DNA of 57,346 nt from Gamarada debralockiae (lineage: Eukaryota > Ascomycota > Leotiomycetes > Helotiales > Hyphodiscaceae): contig NXFV01000941.1 in assembly GCA_002803225.1 (NCBI GenBank), positions 1 through 57,346 of the forward strand, given 5' to 3'. Each line of letters begins with the position of its first letter. The first letter of the stretch is position 1. Position numbers and translations under genes: made by a program. The notes beneath the pieces were generated by a model, which searched no databases, was not told the DNA's origin, and saw nothing but the letters and a program-made list of their open reading frames with translations. Shown here one piece after another: positions 12,317 to 25,500 of this stretch.

Positions 12317-14249
12317 ATGAGCTCAAGTGCAGAGAATCAATCTCAGACTGCTAGCAAGTTGGACGACACAGCCAGCGGGCTGCAGTCACTGAAGACCGCT
12401 GAGACTCCCGAAAGCAGCAGCAGAGGCAACGCACAAGAAACTTCTATTGACCCCGAAAATGAGATCACTGGTACAAGGCTTCTGCTTCTCCATATTGGCC
12501 TTTGTCTTACCACCTTCATCACGGGACTAGTAAGTTAGAACCCCATTGTTAAAGTCCAAGTTTTGTTTAGTTCAAGGTGACTCGGCTGTAACATTATTTT
12601 CTTGTGCTAGGACTTCAACATGATCTCTACCGCAATCCCAACTATCACCAGCGACTTCCATTCTCTTGACGATGTGGGTTGGTATGGATCTGCGTTTTAC
12701 ATAGCATTGTAAGTATAATGTTCTATTTCTCGACGGAAATAATCATATTGTATGAACCAAAATCTAATTCAGATATTGCTTAGGTCCGTTGGCCAATCTC
12801 TGGCTGGCAGAGCCTTCAACCTCTTTCCGAAACAGTACCTTTATTTAGGCTATCTAGGAGTTTTGAGGTTGGAAGTTTGGTCTGCGCGGCGGCTCCCATA
12901 TCGAAAGCTCTCATCATCGGCAGAGCTGTGGCAGGCTTAGGAGCATCCGGGATCTTTGGTGGCGGTCTGGTCAACTTGGCCACAGTTATTCCATTGCACA
13001 AACGGCCAGTCTGGACAAGGACATTGATGTCAACGTTTGCTATTGCAAGTATTATTGGACCTTTAATAGGCGGTGCTCTTACGGAACATGTCTCCTGCCG
13101 ATGGTGCTTCTACATTAATCTTCCTATCGGAGGGTTCACCGCGGCGGTGGTGCTAGTACTGTGCAGAATTAAGCATTCCACTACCGAAGAGGGCTCTTTC
13201 GTCCAGAAGCTTAAGAAGCTTGATGGTGTTGGGTTTGTTCTGATTGTTGGATTTGCTGTTGTAACAACCCTATATATCGCTTGGCAGCTTCACCTGCAAG
13301 ACAACGCACTGGTTCCTCCAAAAGTCTTCGCCAATCGGAACTCTGGGCTGATATTGTGCTCTATGGTTTTATCCCCTGGACCATTTCAGGTCATTATCTA
13401 CTTCTTGTCCATTTGGTTTCAAGCGGTACTTGCAAAGTCTCCTGCAGGCAGTGGTGTTAGCTACTTGCCAACTGTCATTTCAGACGTCCTTACATCGGTC
13501 ATTGGCGCCGCCATGGCACAAAAACTGTGAATTTGGAACCCTTTTCTGGTGTTTGGGACCGCAATGGTATCTCTTGGTGCAGGTCTCCTCACAACACTCC
13601 ATCCGGGCATTTCAACAGGCCATTGAATTGGATATCAAATACTTGTTGGCATCGGATATTCTTTTTCAGTAAACATGGTAAGTTTTCCGGCTCACTACGA
13701 GTGGACGTTGTTTCTGATATTGCTTCTAGGCTCATCTAGGCATGCAAGCATCTTTACCAACTGAACTCGTCGCTATCGGAGTCACAACCTTATTGTTTGG
13801 TACATCAGCCAGCTGCGCAGCTTTTCTTGCAATTGGGCAAGCTGTATTTGAATCACAACTTAGCAAATACCTCTCTGGGTTGTTCCAACCGCCACAGTGG
13901 AGGGTATCATATCAGTCGGTGCAACGAATATTCGATCAGTAGTTAGTCTTGAGCAGTTGCCACTTGTCCTGCTCGCATATAGCAAAGCCGTGACTCAAGT
14001 ATTTGTGAGTATACTTACTCCATATATGATTTTGTTCCGCTAAGCCAGACCTAGTATATTCCCGCGGCGGCAGCTGTTATTGCGTTCTTGTTCGCATGCG
14101 GTACGAAACGGACTTTCTTAAAGAAAGAAGAATCAAGGCGCCCTGAAGCTTTAGATAAAAAAGAACAAACGAGAGAAAAAGCAGTTCACAAAATCTCAAC
14201 AGAAATCGAGATCGCCGTACCACCCGATGTTGTTCGCTCCAAGGTTTGA
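12317..14249 (+). pseudogene. DHA2-type MFS efflux pump, degenerate
   Basis: Remnant of a 14-TM drug:H+ antiporter. The N-terminal ATG (12317), the first TM (LLLLHIGLCLTTFITGL), [31 protein letters not shown] and the final Lys/Glu-rich tail are all recognisable. Lesions seen: a frameshift near 12862 (YLGYLGV leaves the frame of VCAAAPISKALIIGR); apparent loss of about 30 residues near 13290 where a TM segment is expected; in-frame TGA at 13528-13530 and 13624-13626; and a second frameshift near 13888. Reading continues recognisably across every lesion, which rules out a normal gene end. Position beside the FAD oxidoreductase suggests it once exported the PKS 1 product. Confidence 0.88.
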
Positions 14250-15785
14250 CTCTTTCTCGTCTCCCTTTACACTCAATCACTAAATACCTTCCCAACTTCA
14301 AATTGCTTAACTTCCATTGCCTTTTATCCTCTCAAACTCCTTCAACTATCATTAATCACTGACCAGAATCCCTACAGTTTCTTGATTTCTCTACGATTCC
14401 TCTCTACCAGCGGCCATCTGGTTCCGTTAACTTTCTCGCGCCGCTCACAGTAGGAAAGACAGGCATGGATCTGGAGCCCGGCGATAGAATGAAGGCTTAC
14501 CTGAGTGGTATGAATATCACACTTGTGGTTGTACGAGTTCCCTCTGATTACTCCCTTCCATATACCTCTAAACCCCAATATTTCGATCAAGGAGCATGAA
14601 CAACTTACAACAATATTGGATGTAGGAAAACAACGAAGCAACATTCTCATGGCAAGGGGCCTGGCCATCCTCAAGGTTTAATCTTTTGAGTGGCATCCAC
14701 AGTTTCAAGTTCCTCCCCTCCATCTCATCCACCCCATCTTCCCCCAGTACTCTTTTTCGTCAGGAACAACATGAGGGTATACTGGCTGGGGTAATGAAAT
14801 TAGAGATAGCAATAAAAAGGCAAATGATGAAAACATGGGTTGGAGTGAAGATTTGAAAATATGGGTAGAAAGGAATACATAACTGTTCAAATTGAGAGAA
14901 GCATTAGGCAGTATTAATACATCTCGGTGGGGAAGCTCGGAAGAAGGTTGACTAAGTGGCAGTGCAAGTTTGCAGTAGCATAGGCTCAGCCGCAATGTCA
15001 CATGGGTTATAGTTAGGATGGGAAGTCCATACTCTTGCCCCCAAAAGGTTGTTCTTCGCAATTCAGGAGGAGTCGCTAGTGAAATCAGCTTCTGCCCTAA
15101 ACACTGACAAAATTTAAGCTCAGCCACACTACCCATGTCACTCTCTCGCGACACTAGAGCTATTATGGCTTAGTTGGTTTTCTTCGAATCTAAATTTCTG
15201 CCTAAGGATTAAGACACTATGAAGGCTCCACTCTTCGTTTCCCTAGAAGTTAGCTATTCTGGCTCGCCCTCTTTGTACTTCTCTGTCGAGATATACCAGC
15301 AGCGACAAGGCTTCCAAAACATGGCCAGTTTAAGCGACGATGAGCTATCTGCTTCATTTGGAGCGCCGAGGAAAGGCATCTCCAAGTGTGATTTGAAGAA
15401 TACATCGGGGATACAACTTGGAAGAGTGCAACACCATGACTTATGGATCCCTCCTCCTCGGCCTTCAACGGATCGGACTGGACCCCTGACGAATTCCGTC
15501 TAAGCGCGCGATCTATAGAATTAATTTCGGCATAATATAGTAGATAAAGCGGATGGAGAGCTTCGAGAATGCTTTAGGGCAAAACATCGAGAATATGCTA
15601 AAAATACCTAGTAGCAACAGTCTAACAGAGCTAATTCTTCTAGGCACAGTATATAAACATCTTTACCCCCAGGCCCCTCTGTATCAAAGTTATCGATATT
15701 ATATATATATGTGATATAAATATTCAATAAATAGAGAGATAGAGTAGGCACAGGACGAATATTAGTAGGATTCTATGTAATAGGA
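14250..15785. other. Interval without a recognisable gene
   Basis: Short ORFs on both strands give no motif I recognise. A plus-strand stretch near 14370-14700 reads like protein in pieces (PSGSVNFLAPLTVGKTGMDL) but has stops, so it may be another eroded gene. A minus ORF near 14705-14834 has a signal-peptide-like start and only 43 residues; I do not support it as a gene. Confidence 0.4.
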
Positions 15786-16384
15786 TTAAGCAGCTTCGCA
15801 ACTGCCTTGTCTGTTCATTTCCAGATGGGCCATGATGGTAATTACCATCTCGCCCAAGAACGCTATTTCAACGTCGCGCAGTCCGTCACTTGGCTTATCA
15901 TCCATAACGCACAGGCTTCCGATGTTAAAGCCTGCTTTGGTCGTAATGGGTATCGCAGCATAAAACCACAATGATGGGCGGCTCGCAACGACAGGTCGAT
16001 CCTTAAACTTGTCATCTTGAGTAAGATCATTGATGATCAAGTGTAAGTAAGTCCGGGGCTTGGACAAAGGTAGTATCTCAAGAACCTCCTCGCAAATACC
16101 TCGCGACCTGGGCAGAGTTGTATACCCAAACCATAATTCGACCAGATTATTGTGTACCAGATCAGACTGGACTGATAATGTCAGGTAGCTTTGCCGAGAA
16201 TATACTGATTTGTTTTATTGATGAGGGATTTCAACAAACGCCTCATGTTTAAACATAGAGTCGCCAGCTGAGCGAATGCAGACAAGATTATATCGTAGGA
16301 GGATCGAGGGATGTCGTCGTGCGCGACGCTGGGCAACAGCGAAGGCTGATAGTATCTGATTAGGGCAGTGATCAGTTTGGCCAT
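15786..16384 (-). pseudogene. Fragment of a GAF-domain (hybrid histidine kinase-like) gene
   Basis: The minus strand encodes a recognisable fungal GAF module: an AFAQLATLCLNMRRLLKSLI part (16384-16181) followed, in another frame, by VELWFGYTTLPRSRGICEEV, then LWFYAAIPITTKAGFNIGS and LCVMDDKPSDGLRDVEIAFL (to 15786). One base appears lost near 16187, putting the two halves in different frames. The frame ends right after the GAF region; no kinase or receiver part is present. This pattern matches the N-terminal part of fungal hybrid histidine kinases, so it is a truncated, frameshifted relic. Confidence 0.7.
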
Positions 16385-16400
16385 TGGTGCGCCAGGGCAC

Positions 16401-17279
16401 CGAATAGGAGGGGCTGGCTTACTGGAAGAGATCCCTCTCTCTCGCCGTCTCCAGCGGCAGCACTGGTACCCCTTCCTTCTTGCGTCAAGGCATCGCGACA
16501 GGGCTGAGTAGAATGCCTACGCCAAGGGAAACCTCGTAGGAGCAGTTGTGGGCGATTGGAAGTCGAGGGCAGCCCTGTATGTGGTCAAGAAACCGGTTGG
16601 GGATGGATGCCCGCCGGTTACCCCACTTTGGCATCATTTAAACGTTTAAACGCTTTAGTAAGGACCTCCGGCTTGTCCCGATCAAGAGCTAGCGGCGTCC
16701 CTCTACCTTAAATTGTACCTTTGAGACCCCTTTGCTATTATTAAGGGGTCTGAAGGTAAGATTGGATAAATCAAAATTGTAGGGTGGCTTTACTTATAAT
16801 TTAATACAATTATGCTAAGTTTTATGAAGTTAAAGTGGCTGCCCATGTGATATGGGCATCAGGCGTTGACTGGTGTAGTTCTTCCGGCCAAGCCCTTTCC
16901 TGTAGCTTCTTGGATGCTCTCCTGGACATCTCTATGGTGCCTACAACGGAAATGCCTCCCATCTCGAATAATACGAATATTCTCACGGTCCTGACGGAAG
17001 ATGATCATTGCAGGATCTTCCTCTCAAAATCAGCAAGATCAAGCATTGTTATAGCCAGGATACCTCACTGGCTATAAACACCCTTGGCTACATTGAGCGT
17101 GCTAGTACTCTACACATGGAGCAGGCGTGTGCCCGGCCCCCTGGCTGCAGCTGAATGGCCAGAGCGGATTTGGCGCATGGCACAATGGGCCAGACTCAAG
17201 GCGTATAAGAGGCGAAAGTTCATTTCCATGCATCCCTTTGTGGGCATGCGTTAGTCGTAGAGTGCTGCTGTTGCCTCTA
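16401..17279. other. Interval without a recognisable gene
   Basis: Only short ORFs (for example plus 16835-17077) without motifs. It lies between two pseudogenes and is probably decayed DNA. Confidence 0.4.
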
Positions 17280-19110
17280 TTATCTCTTGAACAATGTACC
17301 GCCGACCAATCTAGTCAGCTCTGCCATAGCTCTAATGATCTCCTTTGCACATGCCTTGCTACTCTTCTCAGAAAACTTTCCTCCTTCCTGAAACTCAAGC
17401 TTCCGTTTCCTATTTGCAAAGAGACTTCCGAGGGGCCACTCGTGGCGAGAGGAATGCAGCGTGTTCAAAGTCAATCCAGGTCATTCCGGGTCAATCTGGA
17501 TGGATGAAAATGTTTCGGGCTGCGAAATCCTTCTGCAATACTCCCAGCTGATGGATGGCCTGCAGGCCGCGGATTGCCTTGTCGGCAAGCGCGTCTGGGA
17601 TCGGTGCCTGTAACGGAAACCCGCCAAACCTCAAAAACATCATATGGACAATGCGGACAGCTCCGACGTAGTACGAAAGTAGTATTCATAAATGATGAAT
17701 AAGCGAATACTACCCTTTCTACCACATTTTCCCTAACCAAAGTCCCTACTAACTAAAATTTCTACCTCATAGACCCTCTCTTACGTCTACCAACCTCTTC
17801 TATCTTTTCTGGCATCGAATCTAAATTTGGTGGGGTATAATGGGGTAGATAGGGTAGCATTCGCTTATTCATCATTTATGAAAACTACTTTCGTACAACA
17901 GGCTATCCACTTTGATATTCCCCAGGTGAACAGGTACATACTTCCCTTGAATAGGAAGAAGGCGTTGATATATCGCCAACTCATGGACCAGATCTCTAAC
18001 ACACTCAACCCCTATGGCCTTGTAATGATCATATAACCAAATCTAGGTAACTTTACTTGGAATAAAGCTCCTCTGGCTCCATGGATGTTCATTTCTTCAC
18101 AATAATCAAGCTGATTGTGGAATAGCTGGCCAATCTGTCGCATAAAGGTTTTCCGGTTAAGATGATGATGAGATTTTCCATGCTCCCTGACGTTCGGACA
18201 CTTATAGTCCAGCGCTCCTTCTTGGATAATACCCATCAGACACTATGGCGTGCAAAACGACCTAGATTTCTCTGGCGATGAGTGCTGTTGTGAGTCCCTT
18301 TCCGTCCACTATGTTCACCAGTTTTCGCTGATGATTTCGTGGAGGGGCGGCTCCCGCTGCTGTTGGATGGCTATGGGGGACGACTTGGTGTGTCAGGGTG
18401 ATTTTCATCGTTGCTGCTAAAGGACAACGTTGCTGGCGCACAAGTTACATTACACGGTCGAAATTGAATTGGTGATCACATGACATTTGAATTCGCCCCA
18501 GGTGAAGGGCGATATTCTGAAGACGGCACTTTATCCTCTGCAATTGCCTCCTTAATGTCCTTGACTACGATATTCCAGTTCTTCAGCTGGCGTAATACTC
18601 TTGTTCTCCAATTCTCATCACGTGGAGGCGTTTGAAGTGCACGGAGAGTAAATGCCACTGCCTGACCAACGGCGGTCAAGTGCAAGCGGTTGGGTTGGTC
18701 ACCATGCTCACTCCAGTCGGTCATAGGGACAACGTCTCCTTTCGGAACTGATAAAGAGTAATATATGGTCGAGGGATCGTCAGGAATACGCAAGAAGATC
18801 GTTGTTTCACCGGTGTAGACCTCCCCATATTCTACCCCAGCTCTCACCATATATGAATAGCCTTGCGTGATGACGGCAGCCACCAAACGGCGACATCGGA
18901 TCGCCACACTATCGTCCTCAACTATTTCTACAACTTCGTCCAGCTCCATCTCGCCAAGACCTTTGTAAATATGCCCTAAGGTAAGCTTGTGAGGGGCTTT
19001 GTATTCGATGGTCAGCGCTGCCACCCAATGCTCCGTCTCGCCATCGGCACTGTTACTCTCGTAACCATGGGCAGCACGGTTGGCTACAAATTGATCTGAT
19101 GGAACTCCGT
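17280..19110 (-). pseudogene. Kinase-like fungal gene, decayed and MITE-interrupted
   Basis: Reading from about 19110 down, the minus strand shows conserved blocks of a large fungal hypothetical family with a C-terminal kinase-like fold: EYKAPHKLTLGHIYKGL with CRRLVAAVITQGYSYMVRAG and SVPKGDVVPMTDW (19024-18476); GALDYKCPNVREHG and IHGARGALFQVKL (18236-18012); then RIVHMMFLRFGG, LQAIHQLGVLQKDFAARNIF and TWIDFEHAAFLSPR (about 17650-17410), the last resembling a kinase catalytic-loop/DFG region. Lesions include a TGA at 18476, further stops and frameshifts between 18475 and 18237, stops after 17420, and a MITE at 17674-17893 inside the gene. Family assignment is from memory. Confidence 0.72.
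17674..17893. mobile_element. 220-bp MITE with about 55-bp terminal inverted repeats
   Basis: The ends start CGAAAGTAGT and share CATAAATGATGAATAAGCGA in inverted orientation with a handful of mismatches (about 17674-17728 and 17839-17893). TA flanks both sides (17672-17673 and 17894-17895). It sits inside the kinase-like pseudogene, so it inserted into a gene copy. Confidence 0.78.
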
Positions 19111-19558
19111 TTCTTTACCCTACTCACTTTGGAGAACCCTCACGGGTGAGTGAGGGCCACTCACACAGGTCATGGAGTCGGTGCAAATGGCCAATAATGC
19201 GACGTCACGACCGCAACAAGCTTCTTCCTGACCCTCCTTGGATACATGGAGGGATACTTATTATTCTGCCCGGAGCGGCTAACTTAAGCCTTCGTGTCGC
19301 GATTCATACGTTGTGACACATTGAGAGCATCCGGAGCATAATGTAACATCGGCCAATAAGATACAGGACACATTCGCTTTCAGTAAGCCTGAGTAGTGGT
19401 CGACAAATCAATACAGAATTGCTTGCTCAAGGCTTCTGTTCTGCCAATTGGCACCTTGTTCCGCCAAGCCATCCGGTGACATCTCGAAGAGCCCATCATT
19501 CCATCATTCCAACACGCCCAACCTCCTGACGGCTCTCTATCTCACGACCTTGCAAAAT
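19111..19558. other. Downstream region of PKS 2
   Basis: About 450 bases between the PKS 2 stop and the kinase-like pseudogene. No gene is seen; it probably contains the PKS 2 3' UTR. Confidence 0.4.
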
Positions 19559-22500
19559 CTACAGAGCGTCATCACCCAGCGCCTTCAGCAACCCAGCAGC
19601 TGCATGCTTTCCCAAACCATCAAGATTTCCTTGGCCCAGCAACTCGAGCACACTGATGTCAAAGTTAAATGCTTGCCGCCACCAGCTACGCATTTCCACA
19701 CCAACGAGCGAGTCCACTCCAAGCTGAGATAGCGAGATGGTAGTGTCCAGGTCCTCCTCTGGTTTTAGCAGGAAGCTGAAAAGCTTTTTACCAATCTCTC
19801 GTGCAAGGAAGGCAGCTGTCTCTCCAGATTTGAGCATGCTCGCGTCATTTCTCGCCTTGGCAAGGAAGGATTTGAGCCCATCATTGCCGGATGCCATATC
19901 TTCGAAAACGACCTTGGAGGAGTTGTGGTACACAGCCATTCTTCTATCTTTTCTCCAGAATGCCCGACTTTCGGGACTGCTCAAAGGAATGGCCGTTCCA
20001 AGGCCAAGCACGATAGTGTTTGGATCGACAAAATGTCGGCCAGGAGTGTCGGAACCTGTTGTGCTGACTGGCGAGAATAGCATCGCTGCAGTGATCGCTT
20101 CCATCAACTCAGGCTCTGTGATTCCGTGGGCGCTTGCCAGCTTCATCCTCTTCAGCAGGGCATCATCTTGGGAGACATAGCCGACGTCTTGAACTGCTCC
20201 GCTGCAAAAAGTCAATATAATGTTTCCTGCAGGACTGGGTAGGGAAGAATTGGTAAATGACACAGGGTCAAGTGAATGAATGAGGTCAAAGGAACTTGGC
20301 TTCTTACATGTCAATGGATGCTGCGGCCAGGCCCAGATGCGTTCTGTACTGAACAAAAGAATCCAGGAAGGTGTTAGCTCCAGCATAGTTGGCTTGGCCA
20401 GCCTGACCTGTTACTCCAGACATGGAAGAGAAAAGTACAAAGAAGTCGAGGTCGATGCCGGCAGACATTGTTGCATTGTGCAAGTTCCACGTTCCTTGGA
20501 CCTTTGGCGCTGTGGCTGTCTTCCAATCGGTCAGGCTCATGCGTGGAAATGCTTGGTCTCGAAGGACCATCGAGCATTGCATTATTCCTTTCAGATTTGT
20601 GGCTTGCTGAACAGCTCGGGAGACGTCGTCTATGTTGGTCACACTGCCTTTGACGAGTCGAACGTCACATCCCATGCTTTTGAGCTCTTCGATAAAGTCG
20701 TGGTCTTCAGGGCCGGATCCGGCGTTTCGAGATAGGAATACTAGAGAGCGAGCATTATGCTCAACTAAGTGTCGCGAGACGGCACGTCCTAACCCTCCAA
20801 GACCTCCAACAAGCATGTAAGATGCTGTCTTGTCGAGTTTGAGCTGTTTTGCTGTCTTGGTCAGAGTTATATCGTTTTTGACACTGCCATCACTATCTCG
20901 CACTCCGATGACGATCTTGCCAATGTGTTGGCCTTGTTGCATATGTCGGAATGCATCCTGGGCTAAAGAAGCATCGAACACCTTTACAGGCTTGATGGGT
21001 GTGATGTGTCCCTCACTGAGGAAGCCAATGACAGAGCGGAGTAGCCTAAAAGGCAAATGTGAGCTCAATCATTGATATGAGGGGGACTTTAACCTACTCT
21101 TTACAAACAGATTGTCTTTTTTCCATGAGTTGGTCCAAATAAAAGCAAGAATAGCTCCGGCTGGCCAGGAAGACGTCCATCTCGAGCCTACCAGCACCCA
21201 ACAGGTCTCGTTTCCCGATCTCCACCAATTTGCCAAACTCGGCCACGCAATGCCAAGTCGCGTGTAAGAGCTCTCCAGAAAGGGAATTCAGAACCAAATC
21301 CGCCCCTTTGCCGCTAGTTTCACGCATCAGTCCATCGACGAAACTTGTGTCTCTGGAATGGAAAATCCGATTTCTTGGCAAGCTGAATGTGTCCATCAAG
21401 TACTTTACCTTCTCCTCGCTACCGACTGTTGCGTAAACTTCAGCGCCAACCATTCTCGCAAGCTGCATAGCAGCAAGGCCGACTCCGCCTGCTGCACTGT
21501 GAATAAGGACCGACTAAAGACACTCGATTAGACAGCGGGCGAAGGTTATTGATGTTGCATGCTCTCACCTGTCCTTTCTGCAAATTCCCGATGTTGAGCA
21601 GGCAGCACACAGCGGTGGTGAAGACAGCGGGCATTGTTGCGGCGTCTTCGAACGACAGATTGGAAGGGATCTTTTCGCAGAGCCTTTCAGGGGTAATCAC
21701 GTGGGTAGAAAATGAGCCCTCACCCAGTAATAAAACACGATCGCCGAGACAGAGCTCGCGGACTTCCGGGCCAACGCGGCTCACAATACCACTCGCTTCA
21801 AGGCCTAAGCCTTCTTCTGGAAATGGAACCACTCCTAAGGCACCCAGGACATCCTTTTGAAGATAAAGTCAGCAACACACGTGTATAAAGGAGAGCAGCC
21901 TATCTCACTTTGAAGTTCAATCCGGCTGCGTAGATTTTAATCTCTACTTCATCGCCGTTCAATGGCTTTGTTCTTTGAGGAGTCCATTGCAAAGTGCCGA
22001 GACGGCCAGGCTTTGCCATGTCTAGAACCACTTGGTCATCTGGAGTTGTCTCCGACAAAAGCTCATCCTTGAGCGAGAAAGGATAGATCCTCCCCACATT
22101 CACGGTACCTTTGGCAATGGCGTATTCAAAGTCGGCCTTCAGCGAATCATCCTCCTGCCTTGCCTGAAATCCGGTAAATACGTCGACAATCCTATCAAGT
22201 GATGAACCAATATCATCCACTTCGCACGTAGCAAAATCCAACAGCATCTCGGTACGAATTGTTCGTGCAGCGCCAATGATTTGGGCGTAACTTGGGTCTT
22301 CGCATTGTACTTGAGATGCATGTGTGATCCATAGTATGCCTGACCCTCCACCAAGACCGTTCAACATCTGTTGAAAAGCTTCGTAGCGAAAACCGTCGAT
22401 GTTTTCGAAGAAAGCATGGCTGCTATCGAGGAGAGAAATCACGTCTTGCGATTCTGGTAGCTCATCATCAAGTCGACATTGGTTGACTGTGTACCCTCTG

Positions 22501-25500
22501 CTCTCAAGCTTTCTAAAGAGAGAGCCCGCGTGCTCCTGGTTGGTGTCGCAAAGAAGAGTGACTGCCTTCTTCTTTGTAAGCTTGACTTGTGGCTTGGCAA
22601 CCATGATAGCGTTCAATTGGTGAGGTTCCTCGCCATCGAGGACTACTGCGTCCAAACCTCCGAACCCGGCGCTTGTCAACTCCGTTTCCCAGCGGGCTGG
22701 ATCAACGTATGGCTCCTGAGGTCGGCCGTCTGGCTCACCGTACCACCAGCCTGGAAGCAGTCCGAAGATAAAGTTTGGCCATTTTGAAGGAGAGTTAAGC
22801 TCATGAAGGAGTAATCTGCCATTGGGGTCGAGCAACTTGTGCACGTTTCTCAAGGATTCTCCTAGACTTTTCGTGGCATGGATGACGTTGGTCGCAATGA
22901 TGAGGTCATATTTCTCACTGGCTTCAAAGCCTTGCTCGACTGGGTCTTTACTGATGTCTAGTATGCGATACTCGATGTTGCGGTGGCGTTTGAAATGATC
23001 CTTGGCGGAGACGAAAAATGCCGAGGAGATGTCGGTGAACGTGTACTTGGAGTATAGGGGTTGTCCGATCGGTAAGGCCAAATGCTTCAGCATGCTAGCC
23101 GTTGAAGCGCCTGTACCTGCGCCAATCTCCAGGATCCGAAGGTTAGGTTTGCTATGGGCCAAATGGCGGATGAACTGCGATCTGTCACATGCGTCCGTCG
23201 CAATGTATATCTTCGTGAGAGTGTCGTCGGCTAGTAACATCTCCAGCCCATCTACCTGTCCAGAGAACAGTCCATCGATATTGGAGACAACCTTCTGTAT
23301 TGTGGCAGCGCAAGCTGCTACTGGGCTATCAGATAATTGGCGGACGAGGCTGTCAACTTTGTCCAGTATGGCAGTATCTTCAAAAGCACTCATTGAGGAA
23401 TCTTCACCAATCAATAGGACTTGACGTTTGATCCAAGCCTGGTACTTTTGCATATGGGTCGATATCGCCTGAGTGCTTTCGATGCGTCTGTCGGTATAGA
23501 CGAAACACAATCGCACCATTTCGTCCAAGGATGGAGTGTACAATTCACGAGGATAAGAAGGCTTGATGAGATCGGCGGCATTTAGAAAGTCGATATGTGG
23601 GCGCCATTCAAGGCGTGCTGTAATGTGAAGGTTGTCAGCTTCTACTGCCTCAGCTTCCTCCAACGGCGAGAGTTTGGCCCCTTCCATTTCCAGGACAGTC
23701 TTGCCATGAGCAATGCATGACACTCGGCCGACCACATCACCACTACCTTTGATGAAGGTTGCTGATGCCGACACCATAATATCAGAATCGGAAGCACACC
23801 GACGTACAGTCACCCTGTCGATCTTGGTCGGGACTCGTCTATAGTGCTTCACTTCCACCCGGCCATTTGTGGCGGCGAGCGGGGCAGACTGGATGCATGC
23901 GTCTACAATTGTTGGGTGCAGATGGTATCGATCTTCATCTCCATTCACGTCGCTGGATACTTTGGCTGTGGCCAAGTGCTGCACGGTACCGGTCCGGATA
24001 TCTGCAAGCCGCTGGAATCGAGGACCATACCCAATACCAGCTTGAGTCAAGACGCTGTAATACTTTCGTCGCTCTAGTTTTCTTGGGAGTGTTGTTGTAT
24101 ATGGAGCCTGCGTCGGCTCAATGGCCTCAGATGTGACCTGGCCGGTACAGTGCTTTGTCCACACATGCCCATTGTGTGAGGCGATGGAAAATTCCCAGGC
24201 TTTGCTGTCGAGTAAGTCGGTGAGACGGTGCGGACGGAAAGTTGTGACAATCTCGGCTGAATTTCCCTCAATCAGGAGCAAAGCCGAACTAAGAACCATG
24301 TTGCGTATGGTGAAGGTCTCGTCCGAACCAGTGGTTTGTCGAATCGCTTCGCCGACCATGGAAATATAGCCTGCACACGGGAAGATCATGTTGTCCTCGA
24401 TCTTGTGATCTCGAAGCCAGCTCACATTGTCGACATAAAGCATGTTTCGCCAGCTAGGCTCAAGACTGGTGCTTTCGAGCTGGCGTATACCAAGAAGAGG
24501 ATGACTTGAGAACTCACGATATCGCCACTCGTGAGAAATCCTCGATTCTCGCCAGTAGTCGGCATCGTGGTCCCATGGGTAATGTGGTAGGTCTGAGAGG
24601 CAATGCCCAGTTGGCATAAGTGCTTTGAAGTCAACAGAGATATTGAGCTCGAAAAGCTTTCCAACAGCTGTCAGAAATGACTCCACACAGTCCTCCCCAC
24701 GCGTCATTGCCGATACATAAGGTGCGGATGCTGAGACATACGTCAAGATCTGTCTTAAGGGTCCTGCAAGAGCTCCATGAGGCCCAACCTCCAAGAAGGC
24801 GACATTTTTTAAGTTTCCAAGTATACCCGAGACAGCCGAATTGAACAAGACCGGAGACTCAAGATTCTTTTGCCAGTATGCAGCATCAAGGGGCTCATTT
24901 GTTCGCTCGCCGGTCACACTAGAGAAGAATGGTTTCTGGGGACGTTTGCCCACCAAGTGCCGCTGCATTTCCGAGCAATACTCTTGTCCAACCTCGCGCA
25001 TATGGTATGAGTGGTAGGCTTTGTCCACTTTTAGCAGCCTTGCCATTACGTCGGGATACGACTTTTTGATACTCGAGACAGTCTCTTGAATCTCGCTGGC
25101 ATCACCAGACAATGTGACGCTCCTGGAAGAGTTCTCACATGCGACGACAACGTTGGGAACGAGGAAGGGCTTCACTTCATCCCAACCCAACCCAACTGCG
25201 GCCATTGCACCAGGTTTTGTCTGCTTTTTGGCAGCAAGCCCACGCTGCCACGCCGCAAAGATGGCTTCCTTTGCTGTAAGGGCTCCAGTAGCATAAGCTG
25301 CAGCAATCTCACCACTACTATGGCCCACAACTGCAGACGGTTCTACACCAGCCGCCGCAAAGAGGTCGACTAGAGCGATTTGGACTGCAGTGCACAATGG
25401 CTGTAAGAGCTCTGCCGTCTCCACACCCGATGCCTTACCTGAATTGAGAAGCTCTTCTTCCAGCGTCCACTTGGGAGCGCCGACTGCGTCTTGCAGGTAG

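Noticed and set aside
12782..12792. Apparent frameshift at the third exon of the MFS pseudogene
   Set aside because: Using the TTAG acceptor just before GTCCGTTGG restores the frame, so this is a normal intron; the lesion near 12862 remains.
14705..15154. 149-codon minus ORF with a hydrophobic segment
   Set aside because: Only the last 43 residues look protein-like and no homology is recognised.
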